Notes under the pieces: generated by a model
The model's input: the letters and a program-made list of their open reading frames with translations, nothing else
Database searches by the model: none
What the model was told of the DNA's origin: nothing
Assembly: GCF_021730305.1 (NCBI RefSeq)
Contig: NZ_CP032674.1
Location: 791,001-855,000 of the forward strand
Length of the DNA stretch: 64,000 nucleotides
Origin: Xanthobacter sp. YC-JY1
GTDB lineage: Bacteria; Pseudomonadota; Alphaproteobacteria; Rhizobiales; Xanthobacteraceae
Reading direction: 5' to 3'
Shown: positions 33,545 through 41,714 of the stretch, piece by piece
How the letters are laid out: each line of letters opens with the position of its first letter
How positions within the stretch are numbered: position 1 is the first letter of the stretch
Position numbers and translations under genes: made by a program

Positions 33545-34663
33545 TCAGACGGTCAGCACGTCCGCATAGATCTTCTCGGCGAAGCGCTGGGAATTGGTGG
33601 CGGGCTTGATGACCTGCACCAGCTTCAGTTCGTCCGTATAGGCCGCGAGCTGGGTCTTGAGGTCGGCGCCCACCGGCGCATGGTGGTGGTCCTGGCTGTT
33701 CAGCATGGCCACGAGATCGTCGATGGAGCCCTTGCCGCCATAGCCGGAGAAGGTGCGGGCGGCGAGTTCCGGGTCGGCGCCCACCTTGTGCGCGCCTTCC
33801 AGGATGGCGCGGGTGAGGGCGGTGGCCACCGGCCGCTCGTCGCGGATCAGGCTGCCGCGTACGCCGATGATGCAGCAGGCGCGATCGGCGTACTTCTCCG
33901 AGAGGTTGGTGGCGATCTCGGTGAGCTTGCCCTTGGATTCCTTGATCCAGATCCAGGTGCGCGGATCGGCATCCGCCAGCGCCTGCGCCTCGCCCTTGTC
34001 GATGGCGAGCGGTAGCGCCTCCAGCGGATACTGGCGCCACTCCACGTCCTTGAACGGATCGACGCCGCGTTCGGCGAGATAGATGGAGAAGAAGTTCTTG
34101 CCGGGCGAGGCCTGGTCGGAGATGGCGATGGTCTTGCCCTTCAGGTCCGACACCTTGGTGACGCCGGCGCTGGCATCACCCAGCAGCCGCAGGCAGCCGC
34201 CGTGGACGCCGGCGGTGATCTTCACGTCGAAGCCCTGTTCCAGCGGCTTCAGCCAGCGCAGCGCCATGCCGATGCCGGCGTCGGCCTTGCCGGTGGCGAT
34301 GGCTTCCAGCAATTGCTCGGTGGAGCTGCCGAAATTGACGAAGTCCACGTCGAGGCCGTGGCGGGCGAAGATGCCCGTCTCCTTCGCCACCGGCGCGGCG
34401 GCGGTGCAGATGGCGCTGGCGTTCCAGGCGAGCTTGAGCGGCCGCAGCGGGCCGGTGGGCGCGGCGCCCTCAGCGGCGGTGAGGCAGAGCGGGAAATCCG
34501 GCACCGTGCTCGCCGGCGCGCGCATCAGGTTGGCGGCGAGCACCCGCCCGCCGGCGGCGCCGGCGAGGGTCGCCGCACCCGCGGCGAGGCCATAGCGCAG
34601 CAGGCTGCGGCGGGAGGCTGAGCGGGGGGCGTCTGCGGCGTCCGTGTTGGGGTCGTGGGTCAT
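33545..34663 (-). CDS. ABC transporter substrate-binding protein, NitT/TauT type, Tat-exported
   Basis: A 372-residue periplasmic protein. The N terminus has a twin-arginine signal (SRRSLLRYGLAAGAATLAGAAGG). The body has the SsuA/TauA/NrtA-like fold with KLAWNASAICTAAAPVAKETGIFARHGLDVDFVNFG and LKGKTIAISDQASPGKNFFSIYLAERGVDP. This family binds nitrate, sulfonates, taurine or thiamine precursors; the exact ligand is not evident. It is the third gene of a permease-ATPase-receptor unit; AGGAG lies upstream of ATG 34663. Confidence 0.88.
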   Translation of the reverse strand: MTHDPNTDAADAPRSASRRSLLRYGLAAGAATLAGAAGGRVLAANLMRAPASTVPDFPLCLTAAEGAAPTGPLRPLKLAWNASAICTAAAPVAKETGIFARHGLDVDFVNFGSSTEQLLEAIATGKADAGIGMALRWLKPLEQGFDVKITAGVHGGCLRLLGDASAGVTKVSDLKGKTIAISDQASPGKNFFSIYLAERGVDPFKDVEWRQYPLEALPLAIDKGEAQALADADPRTWIWIKESKGKLTEIATNLSEKYADRACCIIGVRGSLIRDERPVATALTRAILEGAHKVGADPELAARTFSGYGGKGSIDDLVAMLNSQDHHHAPVGADLKTQLAAYTDELKLVQVIKPATNSQRFAEKIYADVLTV

Positions 34664-34722
34664 GGCGGGCTCCTGAAATCACTTGGATGAATGCGAGGGG
34701 TGCCCGAGGGCAGGCGAAAGGC

Positions 34723-35529
34723 TCACCAGGTGGCGTCGAGCCCGAGGAGGCCGAGGAGGTGGTGGCGCAATTCGGCGAGGCGCGGGTCGCCGCGATGGCG
34801 GGGATAGGGCACGTCCACCGTCACGTCGGCCTTGATGCGGGCCGGCCGCTCGGAGAAGACGATCACCCGCTCGGCGAGGAACAACGCCTCCTCCACGTCA
34901 TGGGTGACGAGGAGCGCGGTGAAGCGGGCGTCCTGCCACAGCTTCAGGATCTCGCCCTGCATGGTGATGCGTGTCAGGCTGTCGAGCTTGCCCAGGGGCT
35001 CGTCGAGCAGCAGCAGGCGCGGCTCGTTCACCAGCGCGCGCGCCAGTGCCACGCGCTGGGCCATGCCGCCGGAGAGCTGGCGCGGATAGGCGCTGGCGAA
35101 GCCCGACAGGCCAACGAGGGAAAGCGCATCGCCGACCCGCCGCCGCTGGGCCTTCAGCAGGCCGCGCGCCTCCAGCCCCAGCGAGACGTTGGCCTCCACC
35201 GTCCGCCACGGATAGAGCGTCGGGTCCTGGAACACGAGGATGCGCGAGGGGTCGGGGGCGGTGATGGCCGTCCCGTCCACCGCGAGCTGGCCGGTGACCG
35301 GCTGGTCAAGCCCGGCGAGGAGCCGCAGCAAAGTGGACTTGCCGCAGCCCGACGGCCCGAGCAGCGCGACGAACGAGCCGGGCTCGGCCGAGAAGCTCAC
35401 GTCGTCCAGCACCGGGAGGGGCGCCCCCTCCAGCTGGAAGGCATGGCTCACATGCTTCACGTCGAGACGCAGGCCGGAAGCCGGGGCGGGCGCGGGCGCG
35501 CCGGCGGGGGAAGAGAGGGCCACGCTCAC
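34723..35529 (-). CDS. ABC transporter ATP-binding protein, NitT/TauT type
   Basis: A 268-residue ATPase. Walker A is GPSGCGKST, the Q-loop is in VFQDPTLYPWRTV, the signature is LSGGMAQRVALARAL and Walker B is LLLLDEPLGKLD, with the TauB/SsuB-like pattern around them. I take the GTG at 35529, which overlaps the permease stop by four bases (GTGA) and has AAGGAG upstream. Other in-frame GTGs lie at 35532 and 35523. It energises the importer made with the genes on each side. Confidence 0.9.
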   Translation of the reverse strand: MSVALSSPAGAPAPAPASGLRLDVKHVSHAFQLEGAPLPVLDDVSFSAEPGSFVALLGPSGCGKSTLLRLLAGLDQPVTGQLAVDGTAITAPDPSRILVFQDPTLYPWRTVEANVSLGLEARGLLKAQRRRVGDALSLVGLSGFASAYPRQLSGGMAQRVALARALVNEPRLLLLDEPLGKLDSLTRITMQGEILKLWQDARFTALLVTHDVEEALFLAERVIVFSERPARIKADVTVDVPYPRHRGDPRLAELRHHLLGLLGLDATW

Positions 35530-36545
35530 CACCGCACCAGCTCCTTCTGCCAGGCGAGGGTCCGGTCGCGCAGCCGGAATAGCAGGGTGACGAGGCTGGA
35601 GCACATCAGCGCCATCACCAGCAGCGCCGCATACATGTTGGCGTAGGCGGCCCAGCCCTGGGCCCATTGCAGGTACCAGCCGAGGCCCGCTTTCACCCCC
35701 AGCATCTCCGCCACCACCAGCACCGCGAACGAGGTGCCGAGGCCCATGAACAGGCCGACGAAGACGTGGGGCAATGCGGCGGGAATGGCCACCTTCAGCA
35801 CCAGGAAGCGCTGGCTGGCCCCGAGCGTGCGGGCGATGTCGTAATAGTCCTTGTTGACCGAGGAGATGCCCGACCAGGTGAGGATGGTGACGGGAAAGCC
35901 GGTGGCGAGCGCGAGCAGGAACACGCTGGCGCTCCAGGAGGAGGGAAACAGGAAGAAGGCCACCGGCAGCCAGGCGGTGGCCGGCAGCGGGCCGATGAAG
36001 CGCAGCACCGGATGCGCCCAGTAGCCGGCGATGCGCCACCAGCCGATGGAGACGCCGAGCGTGATGCCCACGGCGGCGCCGATGGCATAGCCCCAGGCCA
36101 GGAGTTTCAGGGAGGCGACGACGCTGAGGCCGAGTTTCGGCCAGTCGTCGAGATAGACTTCCAGCAGCGCCTGCGGCGGCACGAAGAAGGGGCGCGGCAG
36201 CAGTTCCAGCTTCGCCGTCACCGCTTCCCAGGCGATGAGGCCGAGCGGCAGGATGAGAAGCCACGGCCCCCAGTGCCGCAGCGCCTTCAGCCGCAGCCCC
36301 GCCACGGGTCCCGCGAGCGCTGCGAGGAGGATGAGCCCGCCGATGCCGGCAAGGCCGAAAGCGAATTCCCGCGTATAGGCGAAGTCGTCCGCATCGGGCA
36401 CGAGGCCGGCATAAGCGGCGGCGGCGAGCCAGACGCTGCCGGCCGCCAGCCCCGTGTGCCAGAGCGGCACCCGCTCCGCGTGATCGCGGGTGCGACGGCG
36501 CGGAGCGCCGGCGATTGCGGGCGTCTCGATCAGCTGATCTGTCAT
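35526..36545 (-). CDS. ABC transporter permease, NitT/TauT type
   Basis: A 339-residue inner-membrane protein. The usual SsuC/TauC-like part begins at about residue 95 (WGPWLLILPLGLIAWEAVT) and holds six helices with the ATPase-contact loop IARTLGASQRFLVLKVAIPAALPHVFVGL. The first 90 residues add about two hydrophobic segments not seen in short homologues. It is the first gene of the unit; its own ribosome-binding site is weak. Upstream, 36546-36843 holds an AT-rich stretch that is the likely promoter region. Confidence 0.88.
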   Translation of the reverse strand: MTDQLIETPAIAGAPRRRTRDHAERVPLWHTGLAAGSVWLAAAAYAGLVPDADDFAYTREFAFGLAGIGGLILLAALAGPVAGLRLKALRHWGPWLLILPLGLIAWEAVTAKLELLPRPFFVPPQALLEVYLDDWPKLGLSVVASLKLLAWGYAIGAAVGITLGVSIGWWRIAGYWAHPVLRFIGPLPATAWLPVAFFLFPSSWSASVFLLALATGFPVTILTWSGISSVNKDYYDIARTLGASQRFLVLKVAIPAALPHVFVGLFMGLGTSFAVLVVAEMLGVKAGLGWYLQWAQGWAAYANMYAALLVMALMCSSLVTLLFRLRDRTLAWQKELVRW

Positions 36546-36843
36546 CGGTTGGTCTCGCCTGCGGCTGGTATCGGGAAGAACGGGCACAGCGCGGATGCGA
36601 ACGCAGGGCCGCGCGCGGACAGCTAGGAGTTGAATCAATCTAGTAATTTTATGGAAATTATAGAAAATGAGTCAAGCGCCAATCTGCGCCATTCTCGGCC
36701 GTGCAGCAGGCTGGGTGCGGTGCCGGCCCGATGGGACTGGCACGGCGGGTGCTTGCCCTGTCAGGGGACCCGGATCGCGGGCCGGGGAGAGCCTGTTCTG
36801 GCGCCTTCCCGACATGGCGGCCCGCAGAGGCAGAGGCGGTTTC
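36546..36843. other. Intergenic region with AT-rich imperfect dyad
   Basis: 298 bases between the divergent permease and MtnC-like genes, with no supported gene. The only marked structure is an AT-rich block at 36640-36663 in otherwise GC-rich DNA: CTAGTAATTT, five bases, AAATTATAG, an imperfect inverted repeat. It is a candidate promoter or operator for either gene. Confidence 0.4.
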
Positions 36844-37521
36844 ATGGCCATAGAGGCGGTGCTGATCGACATCGAGGGCGTGCTCGGCCCCCTCTCCTTT
36901 CTCGATGAGACGCTGACGCCCTATGCCAGCGCGCGGCTCGGCGCCTTCATCACCGCCCATGCCGAGGAGGACGAGGAGATCGAGGAGGCGCTGGACGAGG
37001 CCGGACGGCTCATGGGCGGCTTCTCCCTCAAGCCCGCCGAGGCAGGGGCGCTGCTGCTGCGCTGGATGAAGCAGGGCCGCAAGCCGACACCGCTCAAGAT
37101 CATCCAGGGCCGCATCTGGCAGGAGGGCTATGCGGCCGGCGCCTTCCGCGCGGAGGTCCATGGCGATGCCGGGCCGAGCCTTGCCGCCTGGAAGGCGCAG
37201 GGGCTCCGGCTGTTCACTTTCTCCTCCTCCTCGGAACTGGCGCAGAAGCTCTGGCTCTCCTCCGCCGGCTCGGACGCGGAGAGCCTTCTGGACGGCTTCT
37301 TCGACACCCGCATGGGCCAGAAGGTGGAGGAGGAGGCCTACAAGGCCATCGCCCAGGAGATCGGCCTCGCCCCGGCGCAGATTCTCGTGCTCTCGGAGAA
37401 TGTGGACGAACTGGACGCCGCCGCCTCCGCCGGCCTCGCCACGCTGCGGATCGCGCGGGCGGGTGGCGACAGCGGGAGGCACCCGGCCGTGGCGGACCTT
37501 GCGTCCATCATCCTGCCGTGA
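36844..37521 (+). CDS. Acireductone synthase-like HAD phosphatase (MtnC family)
   Basis: A 225-residue HAD-fold protein. It follows the enolase-phosphatase E1 pattern: LIDIEGVLGPLSF (nucleophile Asp), KPTPLKIIQGRIWQEGYAAGAFRAEVHGD, LRLFTFSSSSELAQKLWL, LDGFFDTRMGQKVEEEAYKAIAQEIGL and ILVLSENVDELDAAASAGLATL. MtnC converts the diketo phosphate of methionine salvage to acireductone. Some usual positions differ (IEGVLGP for IEGTTS-like, FTFSSS for VYSSGS-like), and no other methionine salvage gene is nearby, so another substrate is possible. ATG at 36844 follows AGGCGG. Confidence 0.75.
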   Translation: MAIEAVLIDIEGVLGPLSFLDETLTPYASARLGAFITAHAEEDEEIEEALDEAGRLMGGFSLKPAEAGALLLRWMKQGRKPTPLKIIQGRIWQEGYAAGAFRAEVHGDAGPSLAAWKAQGLRLFTFSSSSELAQKLWLSSAGSDAESLLDGFFDTRMGQKVEEEAYKAIAQEIGLAPAQILVLSENVDELDAAASAGLATLRIARAGGDSGRHPAVADLASIILP

Positions 37522-37556
37522 GCCGGCGGGCGGGCACCTGAGCGGGGGGCTGAATC

Positions 37557-37886
37557 TTGGCGCGCTTCACCGTGGAAACCCGCAGCGGCGCCCGTCACGA
37601 GGTGACGGGGCGCGATGGCGCGACGCTGCTGAAGGCCATCCGCAAGGCCGGCATCGAGGAACTCACCGCCCAGTGCGGCGGCGGCTGCGCCTGCGCCACC
37701 TGCCATGTCTTCGTCACCCTGCCGGAGGGCGGCACGGCACCCCCGGTCAGCCCCGGCGAGAGCCGCATGCTCGCCACCAGCCACAACCGCACCCTCGCCT
37801 CCCGCCTCGCCTGCCAGCTGAAGCTGGAGACCGCGCTGGACGGCATGCTGGTGGTGCTCGCCCCCGAGGAGGCGGGCGACTTCTGA
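37557..37886 (+). CDS. [2Fe-2S] ferredoxin, adrenodoxin/putidaredoxin type
   Basis: A 109-residue electron carrier. The four ligands are in CGGGCACATC and ACQL (C-x5-C-x2-C-xn-C). TTG at 37557 serves as start, with GGGGGG about nine bases before it. VSPGESRMLATSHNRTLASRLACQLKL is the usual region before the fourth ligand. It follows the MtnC-like gene by 35 bases. Its partner is not visible nearby; another ferredoxin of the same type lies at 63106. Confidence 0.88.
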   Translation: MARFTVETRSGARHEVTGRDGATLLKAIRKAGIEELTAQCGGGCACATCHVFVTLPEGGTAPPVSPGESRMLATSHNRTLASRLACQLKLETALDGMLVVLAPEEAGDF

Positions 37887-37891
37887 GGGAG

Positions 37892-38377
37892 TCAGCCGAG
37901 GCTGAAGGCCGGCAGATCGGGGCGTACGATCATCAGCCAGAAGATGCCGAGCACCGCCGTGAAGGCGGGAAAGCCGAAGGCGAACCAGGTCCAGAACAGG
38001 CGATGATACGCGGCGGGAAGGGCGGTACCGGCCGCGGCGGCGGTCTCTGCCAGCTGGCGCATGCGCATCTGCATCCACACCACCGGCAGCCAGAAGGCGC
38101 CGGTGACGAGATAGAGGGCAATGGAGAGCACGATCCAGCCTTCGGTGAGCGGATAGCCAGCCGAATGCGCCAGCAGCGCGCCCGTGACGGGTTGCAGCAC
38201 CACGGCGGTGGCGGTGAAGAGGAAATCCGCGAGGATCACGATGCGCGCCACCGCCGCCACCTTCACGGCGCTGCCGGTGACATGGGCCATCATCATGAAG
38301 AAGGCGATGCCGGCGCCCGTGCCGAGCAGCACCGCTGCGCCGATGACATGCAGGAATTTCAGGATGAAATAGGCCAT
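37892..38377 (-). CDS. DUF2269 family integral membrane protein
   Basis: A 161-residue membrane protein with four predicted helices. The start MAYFILKFLHVIGAAVLLGTGAGIAFFMM and the segment TGALLAHSAGYPLTEGWIVLSIALYLVTGAFWLPVVWMQMRMR are typical of DUF2269. Function unknown. The ATG shares one base with the stop of the SDR-DoxX gene (TGATG), so they are co-translated; such pairing is known in other proteobacteria. Confidence 0.85.
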   Translation of the reverse strand: MAYFILKFLHVIGAAVLLGTGAGIAFFMMMAHVTGSAVKVAAVARIVILADFLFTATAVVLQPVTGALLAHSAGYPLTEGWIVLSIALYLVTGAFWLPVVWMQMRMRQLAETAAAAGTALPAAYHRLFWTWFAFGFPAFTAVLGIFWLMIVRPDLPAFSLG

Positions 38378-39666
38378 CACCGGTCCCTCAGGATGGCGAG
38401 GGCGACGAGGTTCAGCATCATCACCGGAGCGATCTTCACCAGCGGGCCGAGCGGGTCGATCCACAGGGACGAGAGGAGCGCCGTTCCGGCGACCACATAG
38501 AGAAGCGAGACGGCGAGTGCCGCCCACAGCGCCGCCCGCGTCGTGCGGCGAACGGCGATGCCGAGGCCGATGGCGAGATCCGCCAGCGCGCCGCCAACCG
38601 CCAGCGGCCCGGCGAGCGGCCCGGCACCGGCCGCCTGCAGCAGCAGGACGCCGGCCTCATAGGCGGGGCCGAGCGACAGAAGCCCGGTCGCGATCCAGAA
38701 CAGGGCGAACACGACGAAGATCGCCGGCTTCAGGGTGTAGAGGGCGGCGAACCAGTGTTCCTGCACGCCCGCGGGCTCGGCGGCGAGGGCGTCGGCCAGG
38801 GATTGCGGCCGGATGCCGGTCATCCGCGTCCAGGGGCCGGGATCGCCGGTGGCGCCGCGTGCGATCTCCCGCGCGATGGTGCTACGCAGAGGCGGACGCC
38901 AGCCGAGGCGGCCGATGCCGTCTCCGAGCCGATACATCAGGCGGGCGATCCAGCCGGGGACGCCGACGGTCCGCGCAGGAGCAAAGCCCAGCCACCGGCG
39001 ATAGGCGGCGATGACCTCTTCCAGGGGCAGCCGCTCCGGCCCGGCGAGGTCAAGCTCCACGCCGGCCGGCGCGTCGGGGCTGACGAAGAAGGCCACCGTC
39101 TCCGCCACATCGTCGAGCTGCACGATCTGCAGGTCGGCGGTGTCCGGAAACAGCGGGAAAACGGGCAAGGCGGCGAGCCCGCGGAACATGGCGCTGCCGC
39201 CATAGGCTCTGCGCCCCACCACCACGGACGGGCGCAGGATGACATGATCGAGCCCGCTCGCCGCCAGCAGGGCATCACCCTCCTGTTTGGTGCGGGAGAA
39301 GTCGGACGGCGCGCCCGTATCGACGCCGATGGCGGAGATGTGGACCAACCGGCGCACGCCGGCCAGCCGGCAGGCCGCGATCAGCGTCTCCATCCCCGTC
39401 ACATGGACGCCGGCGACGCTTTCACCCGGCCCGTCCTGAAGCAGGCCGGCGGCGTTCACCACCGCGTCCGCATGCTCCAGTTCACGGGCCAGTTGCTCCG
39501 GCGTCGCGGAGCCGATGTCGAGCGCCACGAACCGCGCCTGCGGCAGGAGGCGGGCGGCGGTGTCGATGCGCCGGGCAAGGCCGACCACCTCGTGCCCAGC
39601 CGATGCGAGGCGCGCCACCACGGCGGATCCGATGAGGCCGGTGGCGCCGATGACGATGAGGCGCAT
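38377..39666 (-). CDS. NAD(P)-dependent epimerase/SDR fused to DoxX-like membrane domain
   Basis: A 429-residue fusion. Residues 1-290 form an atypical extended SDR (MRLIVIGATGLIGSAVVARL, the nucleotide loop; no classical YxxxK), like NmrA/complex-I 39-kDa-type proteins. Residues 305-429 hold four hydrophobic helices of the DoxX-like type (YTLKPAIFVVFALFWIATGLLSLGP). Such fusions are widespread next to DUF2269 genes, but their reaction is unknown. The ATG at 39666 is at the natural domain start. Confidence 0.85.
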   Translation of the reverse strand: MRLIVIGATGLIGSAVVARLASAGHEVVGLARRIDTAARLLPQARFVALDIGSATPEQLARELEHADAVVNAAGLLQDGPGESVAGVHVTGMETLIAACRLAGVRRLVHISAIGVDTGAPSDFSRTKQEGDALLAASGLDHVILRPSVVVGRRAYGGSAMFRGLAALPVFPLFPDTADLQIVQLDDVAETVAFFVSPDAPAGVELDLAGPERLPLEEVIAAYRRWLGFAPARTVGVPGWIARLMYRLGDGIGRLGWRPPLRSTIAREIARGATGDPGPWTRMTGIRPQSLADALAAEPAGVQEHWFAALYTLKPAIFVVFALFWIATGLLSLGPAYEAGVLLLQAAGAGPLAGPLAVGGALADLAIGLGIAVRRTTRAALWAALAVSLLYVVAGTALLSSLWIDPLGPLVKIAPVMMLNLVALAILRDR

Positions 39667-39914
39667 GGCGTTGCTCCCGGGCGCGATCCGACTCGTTCCC
39701 TCTCTCGGTCAATCTCGTCCGTTCCGCAAGGCGAAGACCCTCACCGCCCCCTGCGACATGCGGCGCCGCCCGTTGCCGCGGTTCTCAGAACCAGCGGGAC
39801 CTCTGCCGGTTACGTCACCGCCGGACAGGGCGTTTTCGTAGCGCACGGGCCGGGCAAGGAGAATGGGCAGGTGGCCTTTATCGCCGGCTTCCAGGGCCAG
39901 AGGCTTCCCGGTCC

Positions 39915-40250
39915 TCACTCCACCGCGAGGCGCTCGGCGAGTTCGCGCACGTCGTCCCAGCTGAGGTGATGGGGCGTGCCGCTGGTGTCCACGTCCACGC
40001 CCTCCGCATGGACGGCGGCGGAGAAATCGCCATCCATGCCGATGGGGCTGAGATAGAGGATATCCGTGCGCCGGTAGTCGTGCGCCACGGCGGTGAAGGC
40101 GCGCGACAGGGTGCGCCCCTCCTCCAGTGTGAGGTCGTAGTGCAGCGCCTCGCTCAGCGTCATGCGCAGCATGTCGCCGAGGAGGCGGTGGGGCACGCGC
40201 CGGACGAAGGGATAGGTGAGGGCGGGGCCGGTCATGCGAGGTCCGGTCAT
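39915..40250 (-). CDS. Unrecognised protein at the end of the ureide operon
   Basis: A 111-residue soluble protein I cannot assign. It has RRVPHRLLGDMLRMTLSEALHYDLTLEEGRTLSRAF and ends SWDDVRELAERLAVE; a mid region (TDILYLSPIGMDGDFSAAVHAEGV) is probably beta-rich. GAGG lies eight bases before ATG 40250; a second ATG follows five codons later. It is 17 bases after the gene at 40268 and on the same message, so it probably serves the same pathway. Confidence 0.65.
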   Translation of the reverse strand: MTGPRMTGPALTYPFVRRVPHRLLGDMLRMTLSEALHYDLTLEEGRTLSRAFTAVAHDYRRTDILYLSPIGMDGDFSAAVHAEGVDVDTSGTPHHLSWDDVRELAERLAVE

Positions 40251-40267
40251 GGTGAAATCCTCACCGC

Positions 40268-40732
40268 TCAGATCGGCCGGACCTCTTCCGCCTTGGCGAC
40301 GAAGTCCAGCGTGTCGGCCGCGTCGAAATCCGCCACGGGCACGGCGAAGGCGAAGCGGTTCGCGTACCAGAAATTGCCGAAGGGCAGGAACAGGCTGCCG
40401 GAGGCGAAGGTGGCGAGCGGCGTGTCGCCCGCCTTCAGCACCGCCTCGAAGCCGGGGCCGGCCTCGGCTGCGGCGGTGTTGTCGCCGAACACCTCGAACT
40501 GCACGACGAGCCGCACCAACGGCGCGCCCGCCTCTTCCGTCTTGATCGCGATGACCTTCAGGTCCTGGAAGCGCCGGCCGATGGTGCCGTCCGCCAGCAA
40601 TTGCGGGAATTCGTGCACGCGCCCCTTCTTCACCGCGAGGCCTTCTGCTGGCAGCACGCCGAGGTCGGCGAGCCCGGTGGGCTTGGCGGGGGCCAGTGTC
40701 ACGCTGGTGCGGGTTTCCTGCAATGCCGGCAA
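40268..40732 (-). CDS. Unrecognised protein in the ureide operon
   Basis: A 154-residue protein of unknown family. The TTG at 40732 is preferred: CAGGAG lies seven bases upstream and the frame further up would run into the uraH region. Conserved-looking stretches are KKGRVHEFPQLLADGTIGRRF, RLVVQFEVFGDN and SLFLPFGNFWYANRFAFAVPVADFDAADTLDFV, which suggest a compact beta-rich fold. No signal peptide or membrane segment is seen. It follows the UraD-UraH gene by 85 bases. A catalytic or regulatory role in purine breakdown is only suggested by position. Confidence 0.65.
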   Translation of the reverse strand: MPALQETRTSVTLAPAKPTGLADLGVLPAEGLAVKKGRVHEFPQLLADGTIGRRFQDLKVIAIKTEEAGAPLVRLVVQFEVFGDNTAAAEAGPGFEAVLKAGDTPLATFASGSLFLPFGNFWYANRFAFAVPVADFDAADTLDFVAKAEEVRPI

Positions 40733-40817
40733 AATACGCTCCTGTCGGGCGGGTCGTTGGAAATGCGACAAAAATCGACATTGCCCGGCCAGAAGCACAT
40801 TGCGCGCCAGATCGCCC

Positions 40818-41714
40818 TCAGCTGCCGCGATAGGTGGTGTAGGCGCCGGGCGAGAGGAGGAGCGGCACGTGGAAATGCTCCTCCGGATTCCACACGGTGA
40901 AGGCCACGCGCACCTTGCCGAGATAGGCGCGGGCGGTGGTGGAATAGCCGTGGCGGGCGAAATAGGTGGGCGTGTCGTAGCGCCACTCATAGGTGCCGGC
41001 GGCAAGGTCGCCGCCGCCGAGGAGATGGTGGTCGCAGGCGCCGTCGGCGTTGGTGACGAAGGAGGTGAGGCGGGTCATGCCGCCGTCGCTTTCCCGCCGC
41101 CACAGCTCCACGCCCAGCCCGCCGGCCGGCGCCGCGCGCACGGTGTCCAGCACATGGGTGGAGACACTGCCCGTGGGCGCGGCGCGCACGCGGTCGAGCA
41201 GCCGCATCCAGGAGATGGCCGCGACCTCCGCCAGCGCCTCCGCGCGCTCCGCCTCCGGGCTCGCCGCGAGGCGCCGCTCGAAGGTGGCGAACAGGGTCTC
41301 CAGCGAGGCCTTGCGCACCGCGAGGATGAAGGGATAGCCGAAGCGCGCCTCATAGGCGGCGTTCAGCCGGTCCAGCCGGGCGCTGATGTCGGCGTCAAGC
41401 GCATCGAGGCCGAGGGCGGTCTGCTCGGCGGTGGATTCCGCCGTGGTGCCGCGCCGGAGCGTCTCGGGGGAGAGGCGGGGATGGCCGTTGAGGAAGTCCG
41501 CAAGGGCCGGCGCGGGCAGCGCCTCGATGCCAGCAAGCATCGCCTTGTGCAGGGCGGTGAGGGTGGCGAAGGGGCGCGCGGCGGCGGCGTCGCGCGCCAC
41601 CCACGGGGCATTCTCGAACACCGGGCCGAGGGCCGCCGCGAAATCGGCGGCGGTCATGGCGTTCAGCGCGTCGAGGCGCAGGAGGTCGTTCTGCACGTCC
41701 CGTCTCCCGGTCAT
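40818..41714 (-). CDS. Bifunctional OHCU decarboxylase / 5-hydroxyisourate hydrolase
   Basis: A 298-residue fusion of the two enzymes that turn 5-hydroxyisourate into S-allantoin after urate oxidase. Residues 1-165 are the UraD part with FENAPWVARDAAAARPF, GHPRL and RFGYPFILAVR. Residues 180-298 are the transthyretin-like UraH part with SVSTHVLDTVRAAPAGGLGVEL and the diagnostic C terminus YRGS. The domain order is that of plant allantoin synthase. ATG at 41714 overlaps the permease stop by four bases (ATGA), which ties the enzyme to the ABC transporter. No urate oxidase gene is in the window. Confidence 0.95.
   Translation of the reverse strand: MTGRRDVQNDLLRLDALNAMTAADFAAALGPVFENAPWVARDAAAARPFATLTALHKAMLAGIEALPAPALADFLNGHPRLSPETLRRGTTAESTAEQTALGLDALDADISARLDRLNAAYEARFGYPFILAVRKASLETLFATFERRLAASPEAERAEALAEVAAISWMRLLDRVRAAPTGSVSTHVLDTVRAAPAGGLGVELWRRESDGGMTRLTSFVTNADGACDHHLLGGGDLAAGTYEWRYDTPTYFARHGYSTTARAYLGKVRVAFTVWNPEEHFHVPLLLSPGAYTTYRGS

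Noticed and set aside
33545-36545. Nitrate-specific importer (NrtABC) because of the nar island upstream
   Set aside because: The receptor has the general NitT/TauT fold but no clear nitrate-site pattern, two unrelated genes and a transglycosylase lie between, and Fnr-type boxes are lacking.
39667-39914. A gene in the 248-base space between the SDR-DoxX gene and the ureide operon end
   Set aside because: Short frames there have no ribosome site and no hydrophobic or motif pattern.
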